Origin: Novakomyces olei
Lineage: Eukaryota > Ascomycota > Novakomycetes > Novakomycetales > Novakomycetaceae
Assembly (NCBI GenBank): GCA_016906335.1
Contig: JADEYG010000004.1
Location: 781,001 to 845,000, forward strand
Direction of reading: 5' to 3'
DNA: 64,000 nt
Below the pieces are notes generated by a model. It ran no database searches and was not told where the DNA came from. It saw nothing but the letters and a program-made list of their open reading frames with translations. The position numbers and the translations under genes are program-made. This document shows positions 54,460 through 64,000 of this stretch, in pieces; the first letter of the stretch is position 1, and each line of letters begins with the position of its first letter.

Positions 54460-54973
54460 TGTGCCTTTTCCATTAGAACTAAATAACGAAAAGGGCGGCA
54501 AGAGCCGCAAGAGCCGCACATGTGCTGATCAATATACCTATATGTAATTTTCTGAAAGTCCGTGTCTATATGCAATTAGATCAAGCGATTTACTCTGGTT
54601 GTTGTGTACACAAAGTCCACCTTTACTTCTTACTGCTAGTATGATTTTGGCAAATTGATCAAGTATTTATACGCTCACGTTGCTCATCATTTATTTTCTA
54701 GCCGTTCAAGACAGTTTAGAATTTATTGTATCTACTGTATATTGCCACACCCCAACAATTCTTGGTTAACGTTGCGTTCTTTTTTAATACTACATAGAGC
54801 CACAGATAGTTCATTTTACAGACAACGAAACATAAGTCAGACCGACGAGTACTAAGCCAAAAAGAGGATGAAATAACAAATAATAGAGGATTACAACACG
54901 CTCACAGGTAAATAGCATACTCGAACCTGATTTGTATAGGACATGTACCAATACAGAACATTCGCCTATTCCT
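54460..54973. other. Convergent 3' gap
   Basis: Between the NDUFB3-type gene and hexokinase. A GCAAGAGCCGCAAGAGCCGC direct repeat lies at about 54497-54517. No gene. Confidence 0.6.
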
Positions 54974-56665
54974 CTACTCAACCTCGACACCCTTCTCCCT
55001 CATACGATCAGCCAGATTCGCAGCAATTGCACTGCCTACAGAGCTTCCGTCCTTCACTGGACCCAAACGTACTACCTTTTCCACTTGACTGTTCAACATG
55101 GCCATAGTCTTGCGCAAAAGTTCCTGAAAGTGAGGGTAGTACTCCACTACAGATCCGTCAAGTCCGATATCTACAATATCGTCATTTTCATGTCCTGTAT
55201 TTTCCACAATAGCCACGATTGGGATAGCGCTTAGCTGTGCCGAGCGGAGTCCAATGGCGTCAGACACACGTTTAAGTCCCCGACGAACTTGAGGCGTAAG
55301 CAAATGAGCCGGAATATGAAGGAATTCTGATAAAGTTTCCGCTGTTTTATCCAGACTAGCAGAAGCATCAGCGGCAATAAAAGACAAGGGTCGAGTGTCC
55401 ACCGACCAAGGCTTCACAGTCCGAGGGTCTGGTGTACCATCAAGCAGCTTTTTCTCAAAAAATTCCAATACAACACGCCTGAGCAGCTCGCCCAGGAACA
55501 TGCCACTAATCTTTTTCTCGTATACATTATGCCCAGGATTTGGTGAATCCGCGTCCAGATCAGCATCGTATTTATTAGGAGGACAAGCAGGCAATTCAGC
55601 TGCGCCCCATTCCGTATTTATAATCATAGAATCGGCACCTTGCACACGTTGCATTTTCTTGATTGCACTAACGTGCTCGACATAGGCACCGTTAGTCCCC
55701 GTGCCAAATATTGCCCCCATAAAAGTAGGGAATCGCTCATGAGTAGCGTAGGATCTGGCAATTAAAGTTCCCACTGTATCATTGACGAGTACGGAGACAG
55801 TGACAGGCAGTTTACGTTTCTGCAATTCCGTCTCCAGCAGCTCAACACAGTCTTTTCCGATGGCATCAGGAATATCATAGCCTTTATTCCAGCGCAAAAT
55901 GTATCCGCTGCGAACGTTCTGCTGACTAATAGGAAAAGAAAACGTGAAAGCCATGCTGAGCTTACTTTCATCATCCGCAACTTGAGGACCGTGGTACTTT
56001 TTCACAAAGTCCTGCACTCGATCCGCAATAAAGCCAAATAGGGTAGAGGCCTTTTCTGCTGTCATGATCTCTACAGGAACTGCGCATTTCTCTTGCACTG
56101 AATGCTGCCGTGAATTGCCCAACAATTCTACACTGCAAACACGCAGGTTCGTGCCTCCAAGGTCCAGGGCAAGGTACACACCTTTCTCGCTACCATCGGC
56201 AAGCTCCGTTACTGGAACACATTAGACAAATGAGAAGAATGAGAATGGAGAAGGCATACAGAGGAAAACTTCAAAGCCCAAATCCAATAAACAAAAAAAC
56301 AAAAAAACAAAAAACAAAAACCTAAACCAAGAAATAAATAATTAATTAAAAAAGATATCTATATATATAGAGTAAAAAAAAGGTAGCAGGGCTTTACCAA
56401 AAGTCGGAATCATGGTCATTGGCTGATCGCGTTTGCTCAATCCGATTTCTTTCAATTCACAATTGTTAGTCTTGTGGCGGGGTACTTTTCAATGGTGTCA
56501 CACGTACCCATCAAGGCCCGGAACTCGGTTACCCCGCGCCGAAGCTGGTCATCGCTATAAGTAAAAGCTTTGACAGTCTACAGAGTCAGTTTAGTCAGTT
56601 TAGTGTAACAGGAAAGAACATACTGCCTCAATGGCTTCTGCAAAGGCGCCCTCAGATACCGACAT
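54974..56665 (-). CDS. Hexokinase
   Basis: Four exons (56665-56624, 56577-56508, 56448-56398, 56211-54974) join in phase to 466 aa. Motifs: FVTELADGSEKGVYLALDLG and LGGTNLRVC (phosphate 1), AFTFSFPIS, VNDTVGTLIA with the catalytic aspartate, GAIFGTGTNGAYVE (phosphate 2), and the C-terminal IGLDGSVVEYYPHF and VKDGSSVGSAIAA. It phosphorylates glucose at the entry to glycolysis. Length and motifs fit the fungal hexokinase/glucokinase group; I cannot tell a regulatory Hxk2 type from a glucokinase. It is divergent from the Bin3-type gene. Confidence 0.94.
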
Positions 56666-56928
56666 CCCGGTCTCGTGTGGTTTATCCTTGGACCATTATA
56701 CGTCATGTAAGGCGTGTATATATTACCGGACATCCTAGCAAACCATGCTATTAGACTAAAGCTTGACATTAACCCTAGGGCTTACATTTAGTCATATCCC
56801 CATATTCTCTAAAATTATTAAATCGTGCGACATTGTGAAACGCGAGTCTTGAATATTCATGTTTTCTGCTGAATCATGGCTCTGAAACGTTTCATCATGG
56901 CGCGATAAGGACCAATCTTACTTACAAA

Positions 56929-58053
56929 ATGTCCTTTCCCTTTGGAAATTTCCCAAATTATTACTCGATCCATAGCGGTCGACGGTTTCGAGCCGTCGAT
57001 TCGCGACTGTGTCGGCTGAATGCGTATTTTGGCAGTACTGAGGCCGATACAGTGTGTGAGCTGGCAATGGAAGCGTTCATGCGAAACAAAATCATACTCG
57101 ATATTGGCTGCAATAATGGAACTGTGACTACACAAATAGGTATGCTTTGAGCAATGCGTATTCATATTTAAAATTAAATGTTTATTTTGAACTTAAATGT
57201 TTATCTTGAAATTGTATATTTAATCAAGTCTGTAGGTCAATGGTTCGAACCTGGTTGCGTGCATGGAATCGATTTGGATCACCGGCTGATACGAAAAGCG
57301 TACGCTCACTTGCGACACGTATACTCACGAGCACGACCACAAACGAGCCGTAGATCGAGCGCCAAGCGCGTAAGAGTATCTTCAGAAGAGCGTGCTCCAG
57401 AAGCGCTGTACTTTCCCATTTCTGCTCTGAAAAAGTATGGTCTTAGGCCGCTGTCTGCATCAAAATCTGTACAAGAGGCCAAGGAATCACCAGGGTTCCC
57501 GGGGAACGTGTTTTTCCAGACGGCTGAAGTTTTGCATGGCTTTGAGCCCGCGTGCAAGTATGACACAATTTTCTGGTATGCTACATGTTCTTTAATTTAA
57601 TTTAATTTAAGTTCATTTAAGTTCATTTTTTTATTGAATATTTTTGTTATAAATACGCAATTGCTCTTCTTATCATCTCCATTATTTTGATAGTGAACAA
57701 ATTAATTTTCAGCACACTAACTCATTCCCAGTCTGAGCTTAACGAAATGGATTCATCTGAATCACGGTGACCAAGGTATTCTTGAATTTTTCGACAAATT
57801 GGCTCGTTTGCTTGCGCCAGGTGGATACCTAATTCTCGAACCGCAATATCTTGCTAGCTATACGAACGCGGCAAAGGCAAATCCTAGTTTAGCTGCGCGT
57901 TTACCTCAATTACAGCTTTGTGCTGAACGGGACTTTGACACTTTGTTACGGCAACGAGGGTTTGAGCCGTTGGAACACAACACAATAACAACTGAACCTG
58001 ATGGTCGGCCAAAGAGAGATATTCTTGTCTACCGGATGCAAAGCGTGGTCTAG
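56929..58053 (+). CDS. Bin3/MePCE-type RNA 5'-methylphosphate capping enzyme
   Basis: Exons 56929-57139, 57236-57575 and 57732-58053 give 290 aa. Bin3 signatures: GNFPNYYSIH near the N-terminus, the SAM-binding LDIGCNNGTVTTQIG, VHGIDLDHRLIRKA, and LSLTKWIHLNHGDQGILEFF with YLILEPQYLASY in the Bin3 domain. A basic, Ser/Arg-rich insert (RPQTSRRSSAKRVRVSSEE) separates the SAM site from the Bin3 domain. Metazoan MePCE and fission-yeast Bmc1 methylate the 5' gamma-phosphate of, or stably bind, small RNAs such as 7SK, U6 and telomerase RNA. The RNA target here is unknown. Confidence 0.9.
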
Positions 58054-58519
58054 TCTAGACAGATTTGTAAACTAATAGTCAAGCAAAACGGCTGTGCTTT
58101 CCCTTATAGGCTTTTTGAACTTGCTGTGTAGAAATTTGAATTTAACAATTCGTTGCCTTTTGGCTGATGATGACCGTCTTGTTGAACTCGTGCCCACAAT
58201 GCTAATCTAGCTCGGATTTTCTATACTAATTAAACTACACAAAGTCGAGAGAATAAATATGAAGTAAATAAGCGAATAAAATATCAGTGTCATAAACTCG
58301 AGATTTGGAACCATATTTCCCAGCTTATTTGAGTAGACGAGTTATATGAATTCTATAAAAAAAATGAATTGTAATTATAGAGGAAAAGTAATTAATGTAA
58401 TAGACATCGTTGATATACTGAGCGCGATACTGAGACTTGTTAATAAATTATTAAATACGTGCACGTCTCCATACACAGCAGAATTCAAGGGACACGTACG
58501 ACGCGTTGAGCGAGCCGTA
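58054..58519. other. Gap between Bin3-type gene and RFC5
   Basis: AT-rich, no gene recognised. A GATGATGACC string near 58166 was considered as a snoRNA C box but has no D-box partner. Confidence 0.55.
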
Positions 58520-59899
58520 ATGTCGCTATGGTAAATCGAGCAAATAATTGGACTGAATACTGACGTATATTAGGGTCGACAAGTACCGTCCGCGGACGCT
58601 CGAGCAAACTCATTATCATACAGAATTGGCTAAACGGTTATCGGTCTTGGTAGGCGGTCCCACACCTGTCTATTTTTATTTATTTTGGGTGCCTTTGAAG
58701 CAGCGTTGCAAAACTAACAATTAAACCGAACAGGCGCATTCCGGAGATTTTCCTCATCTTTTGGTATATGGGCCGTCTGGTGCGGGCAAGAAAACACGTG
58801 TTGTTGGCGTTCTACGAGAGCTTTATGGCCCCGGTGTGGAGAAGGTACTTTAAGTCACGTTTTTCTGCTAAATGCCTATACTAAGATGTAAAAGCTCAAA
58901 ATGGATCAGCGAATCTTTATGACAACAACAAATCGGAAACTGGAGCTAAACATTATTTCGTCAAATTATCATTTGGAACTGACGCCCTCTGATGTCGGGA
59001 ATTACGACAGAGTTGTTATCTCTGAATTGCTTAAAGATATCGCACAGACATCGCAGATTGACGCAAATGCAAAACAGCACTTTAAAGTGGTTGTAATAAA
59101 TGAGGCAGACTCCCTGACTCGGGAGGCGCAGGCCGCCCTGAGACGCACAATGGAGAAATATTCGCCTAATATTCGTCTCATTCTAATCGCCAGTTCGACA
59201 GCCAAAATTCTGGCTCCTATTCGATCACGTACTCTACTTGTCCGTGTTGCCGCTCCAACGAAGCCGGACATTGTCCGCGTACTTAATGCCGTAGCAGCAA
59301 AGGAGCGGGCGTCACCTTCTACAAAACTATGTGAACGAATCGCAGACGAATCGAACCGCAACTTGCGTCGAGCTGTTCTCATGCTTGAAACAGCTTTCTC
59401 TAGCGAGTAAGTTTTTAGAGGATAACATTGTGTAATCGCAGATTTATCTAATCGCGCAGCCAACAATTGCCTGACGACTTGGAGATTGCGCCACCGGATT
59501 GGGAGGTTTACATTGACATGATGGTGGCTAATATGCTACGTGAGCAATCTGCCCAACAGATTCTTAAAGTTCGAAGCATGCTGTATGATTTGCTGACCCA
59601 TTGTATACCAGCCGCTATAATCCTCAAGGTAAGTGAGGCTATTCTGTTCGAGCGATTTGCTCCAAAGCCTATACAATTTCAATGCTTTTTGCAGCTTCGG
59701 AAAATTTATTATTCAATTCTATGATCTAAGCTAATCATAGACAACCGTTCTCAAATTGCTTCCGCGAGTAGATGCAGCATTACGGCCAGAGATTGTACAC
59801 GCCGCGGCGTTTTGTGAACACCGGATCCACCAGGGCGCCAAGGTGATTTTTCATTTGGAGGCCTTTGTAGCTCGCTTTATGAAGATTTTGGCTGCGTAA
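58520..59899 (+). CDS. RFC5: Replication factor C subunit 5 (human RFC3 homologue)
   Basis: Six exons (58520-58530, 58574-58649, 58734-58844, 58895-59406, 59460-59628, 59741-59899) join in phase to 345 aa. The first exon encodes MSLW, joined to [15 protein letters not shown]. Then follow [19 protein letters not shown] (P-loop), [20 protein letters not shown], a degenerate Walker B ([10 protein letters not shown]), [16 protein letters not shown], and IRSRT, the SRC-type arginine finger. The C-terminal collar includes [16 protein letters not shown] and [11 protein letters not shown]. It is the clamp-loader subunit with a catalytically weak ATP site; it loads PCNA with Rfc1-4 and also serves the Rad24/Ctf18/Elg1 complexes. 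Confidence 0.95.
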
Positions 59900-60508
<609 letters not shown>

Positions 60509-62494
60509 ATGGCGACTACACAGACCGTCAGTATGTAAAATAAAAAGAGTATAAATAAAAGAACAAGACTTGCAGTATCGCAATGGCTCTTTGGTCGCTA
60601 ACACGCACCAGGCTGTGGCCCCTTTTGCACGTGTGCGGCAGCGGCGGAGCGGGAAATTAACACGACGGGAAATGCTCCGTCTACGCCTCTTCGCCGGCAA
60701 GTGCACAGCGGTTTAAGGCCGCCGGCAGCGTCTGAACTGCTGAGCAGTATCCACAGACAGACTGAGCCCAATGCTGCTTTTACCAGAGCGCACGGAGGCG
60801 GACAGGCACTGGACAAAGCTGCAAAAAACGCGGCATTTGCAGCGCTGCGGTTGCCCGACACTGCGATTCCTCGTCACCTTTCGGATATTGTACCGCTTCC
60901 GGACACGCGGGTTCGGCTATTGCCGCCGCCCGCAAATAAAGACACATCAGCATCGGCGCCGACGTCGGCGTCGGCTGTTCCGGCGTCGGCTGTTCCGGCG
61001 TCGGCTGATCCGACGTCGGCTGATCCGGCATCGACGTCGGCTGTTCCGACTCCACATGCGCCCGACCACCCGCCAGCGTATATCGAGCCACACCCGCCTC
61101 ACCCGGTTTTCCCTGCGCCCGTAATACACGTGCGGGAGCTCACTAAAGATGGAGCCATCAAGCGCATTTACCACGTGGAAATGGACGTTTCGCAATACAA
61201 ATTGGAGCCGGGAGAGACGTGGAGGATTGGGGGCACTTTTGGGCTAATTGCCCCCAATTCTCATTTCTGGGTCGACGCGCTACTGCTCCGGCTCAATGTT
61301 TCAAGGGAGATGGCTGATGCGCCAGTCACGCTGGAGACTACGGGCGGCCGATGGCCGTCCGTATGGGGCGACGATAAGCCACGATCATTGGTCACTACGC
61401 GCCGTGACCTTTGCATGTGGGCTACCGATTTCATGTCGGCGCCAGTGACAAAGGAGTTGATACGCGTTCTAGCGCAGTATGATTCAGAGGAGTGGGAAAA
61501 GCGGGTTCTGCTCTACCTGTGCTCTCGGCAGGGTCAGGAGACGTTTTGTGGACTGAGGTCTTTGGGCAGTGTCTCTTTACTGCAGCTGCTATCGGCTTTT
61601 CCGCACTCACAGCCGCCGTTAGAGGCATTGCTCTCTGTACTGCCACAGCTAATGCCGAGGTGGTACTCGCTGTCGAACGATTATAATGAGGAAAAACGCG
61701 TACTGGAGTTTGCCTTTACCGTAGCGCATATCGACGATTGGAAGCGTGGCATGAGACACGGGGTTGCTACCACGTATCTGGAAGATTTTTGTAGGGAGTT
61801 TATGCGGCGTGAGAAGGCGGGAGAGCCGACGGATATGCATTTGCCCATCTTTCGTGGACTGCAACGGAATCCATTCGCACACGATTTTGCCATTGACGGG
61901 CCCATGATTCTGATTGGCGCAGGAGTCGGTATTGCGCCCTTTAGAGGCTTTATTCAGCGCAGATTGGCCAGTGCTTCCTGCCTGGGCAAAGTGTGGGTCA
62001 TCCAGGGGTGCCGGGACCAGGAACTGGATGGTATCTACTCTGAGGACTGGGAGGCCTCAAGCTCACTGGCCGATTCTCAAGACGAAGATGATGGTAGCGT
62101 GCAGAAAGTCATTGAGGCTACTAGCGAGAAAGTCAATGGCGCTAAGCTGAACGGACTGCAAAAGAGGTTTGCTGGAGTCAAGATCAATCAAAGCTCTGGA
62201 ACAATTACACCCTCGGGTAAAAAGATCAGGTACGTGGCCGAATCACGTGCGGGCCGTCACGAGTATGTGCAGGACGAAATCAGGCGGCAATCGGCCCTTA
62301 TTTGGCACGTGATTTCGAGTGAGAAGGGAAGGGTTTACCTCTGTGGTTCTGGATCTGGATTCGTCCAGGAAGTGGAGAATGCACTGGTCGATGCAGTGAT
62401 CAAAGAAGCCGGCGTGACCCGAGAAGAAGCAACAGGGTTGTGGCGAAAATGGAACGACCCACTTGTGTACAAGTATATAAAGGAGGTTTGGTAG
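60509..62494 (+). CDS. Diflavin-reductase-like FAD/NADPH protein without flavodoxin domain
   Basis: Proposed exons 60509-60530 and 60612-62494 give 634 aa; the first exon is inferred from phase and is less sure. A disordered Ala/Pro/Ser-rich N-terminus includes a short imperfect (PASA) repeat. From about residue 165 the protein follows the cytochrome P450 reductase FAD module: the connecting helical region (LCSRQGQETFCGLRSLGSVS), the FAD-binding MPRWYSLSN (R-x-Y-S type), ILIGAGVGIAPFRGF (NADPH pyrophosphate loop), VWVIQGCRDQELD, YLCGSGSGFVQEVENALVDA, and a C-terminal Trp (YIKEVW) where reductases stack an aromatic on FAD. No FMN/flavodoxin domain is present. It may pass electrons to a separate FMN or heme protein; the partner is unknown. 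Confidence 0.8.
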
Positions 62495-62962
<468 letters not shown>

Positions 62963-64000
62963 TTACTTTCGGCGACCTCGTTTCCATGCCTTGCAAAAAT
63001 CAGCTTTATCTGAAACGCTCATTCGAAGACGGCGAAGCCTGCCCAAGCGCGAGAGCGCATCGGCTACATTTTCGGCAGCAGGAGTAGACAAAGGCGCCCC
63101 GACACGGCCTCGAACTCCATGCGAAATCCCACCAACAAGTCGATAGATAAAAGCAAAAGCATTAGAGCCAATTGGAGTAGTAATATCGGGGGGCTCGTAT
63201 TTGAATGAAATCGGGAAAACGCGTCGATTAGCAGGCAAATCACCAACAGAGTCACAAAGACTTAAAAGACCTCGGCCATTCGAGGTAGTGCCCTACAATT
63301 CATTAATTATCCAAAAATACAATTTAAAAAGTCATAAATAAAAACAATAATAAGAATAAAAGGCCTAAATAATAGTTAATGATTACAACCTACTTCTGGA
63401 AAGATGACAATTATGCGATCGCGGTTCGAATCGCAAAGCTCTGATACTTTATAAAGCGAGCGATCTTTTGTGCTCTGGCCCAAACTTAATTTCAAAGCCT
63501 GTAGAAAAGACAGCGGCTGTACGCGCGCCTCGTTGGGGAAACTTTGCGTGAAAAGTGCAGGAAAGCTAAGGATAAGCAGACATATTCGAGACAAAAGACT
63601 TACTACAAGTCGAGTACAATAACATCAAGAGGCGAGGAATGGTTGGCGACAATTATGTCACCCTTTTCAGGTTGCTGTCGGTTTCTAATCATCATCAGCA
63701 TTTTATTTTCTTAAATAAAAGAAACAAAAATAAAATAAAAAATCAAAATCAAAACAAAAACATAGCAAAATAAAATAAAATAAAAATATCGCCTTACCCT
63801 CCCTCGCGCTGGAATGCTATCCAATGAATGCCGGCAATCCATAAGGCAGAACGAACAGATTCTTGGCGAACGGCAGAAAAAATTAGGGGGGCAAACGGGT
63901 CAAGCAAATGCTTTAACAAGACATTGACAAAGATCGTGTGAGCAGCCAGCCAGGGCAGCAGAAAAATAATTCGTAAAACAAAAACAATAGTGCGGACTAG
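62963..64000 (-). CDS. LOA1/VPS66-type lysophosphatidic acid acyltransferase (5' end beyond window)
   Basis: Four exons are visible (64000-63798, 63684-63604, 63565-63394, 63292-62963) and join in phase to 261 codons plus stop; the N-terminus lies to the right of the window. After an N-terminal hydrophobic helix (FVLRIIFLLPWLAAHTIFVN) comes the PlsC motif I, IIVANHSSPLDVIVLD, with the catalytic H-x4-D, and FPEGTTSNGRGLL, the FPEGT substrate motif, formed across an exon junction. VFPISFKYEPPDITTP follows. This matches the Loa1 branch, which acylates lysophosphatidic acid and affects lipid droplets. The tail is very basic (KAWKRGRRK). Confidence 0.87.

Noticed and set aside
58150-58220. snoRNA candidate with GATGATGACC
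   Set aside because: No D box, terminal stem or rRNA-complementary guide was found.

Overview
This is nuclear DNA of a gene-dense fungus. About 27 protein genes are supported in 64 kb, many split by very short introns (roughly 35-80 nt) with GT...AG ends and a CTAAC/CTGAC-like branch site just before the acceptor. Fungal markers are a DASH kinetochore subunit (Dad1), a GPI-type lysophospholipase B, a DUF1996/WSC wall protein and a cytochrome b5-acyl-CoA dehydrogenase fusion. A complex I subunit (NDUFB3 type) argues against budding yeasts that lost complex I. Two ribosomal-protein promoters carry HomolE/HomolD-like elements, and the Spt5 tail contains a TPAWN motif as in fission yeast. An ascomycete, perhaps near Taphrinomycotina, is my best guess; this is inference, not proof.

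Layout. 1-5.5 kb: the last exon of an unidentified gene, CTF4 (-), an MPDU1-like gene (+) and MED8 (-). 5.7-9.5 kb: SPT5 (+), with a 17-bp minisatellite starting at its stop codon. 9.7-14.4 kb: lysophospholipase B (-) and the PP2A leucine carboxyl methyltransferase PPM1 (-). 15.3-18.9 kb: a free cytochrome b5, a cytochrome b5-acyl-CoA dehydrogenase fusion and a hidden LYRM2-like gene (all +). 19.9-26.8 kb: acetyl-CoA carboxylase (+). 27-32.4 kb: DAD1 (-), a C2H2 finger gene (+), two convergent intron-bearing tRNA-Gly genes and a coiled-coil gene (+). 32.8-40.9 kb: RPS14 (-), a lone TFIIS central-domain gene (+), POL1 (-), and RPL7 (+) with a C/D snoRNA in its second intron. 41.4-46.5 kb: an LRR-like gene (+) and PIK1 (-). 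47-53.2 kb: three secreted proteins with WSC or WSC-like domains. 54-60 kb: NDUFB3 (+), hexokinase (-), a Bin3-type RNA methyltransferase (+) and RFC5 (+). 60.5-64 kb: a diflavin-reductase-like gene without a flavodoxin domain (+) and a LOA1-type acyltransferase (-) that runs off the right edge.

Themes. Replication is over-represented: Pol alpha, its replisome tether Ctf4 and the clamp-loader subunit Rfc5. Transcription is represented by Spt5, Med8 and a TFIIS-domain protein, and lipid metabolism by ACC1, the ACAD fusion, PLB, LOA1 and PIK1. Gaps are AT-rich and unusually full of microsatellites and short tandem arrays. No transposon, virus-like element or CRISPR array was recognised. Exon joins were checked by hand for reading phase, and the totals divide by three for every multi-exon gene listed.
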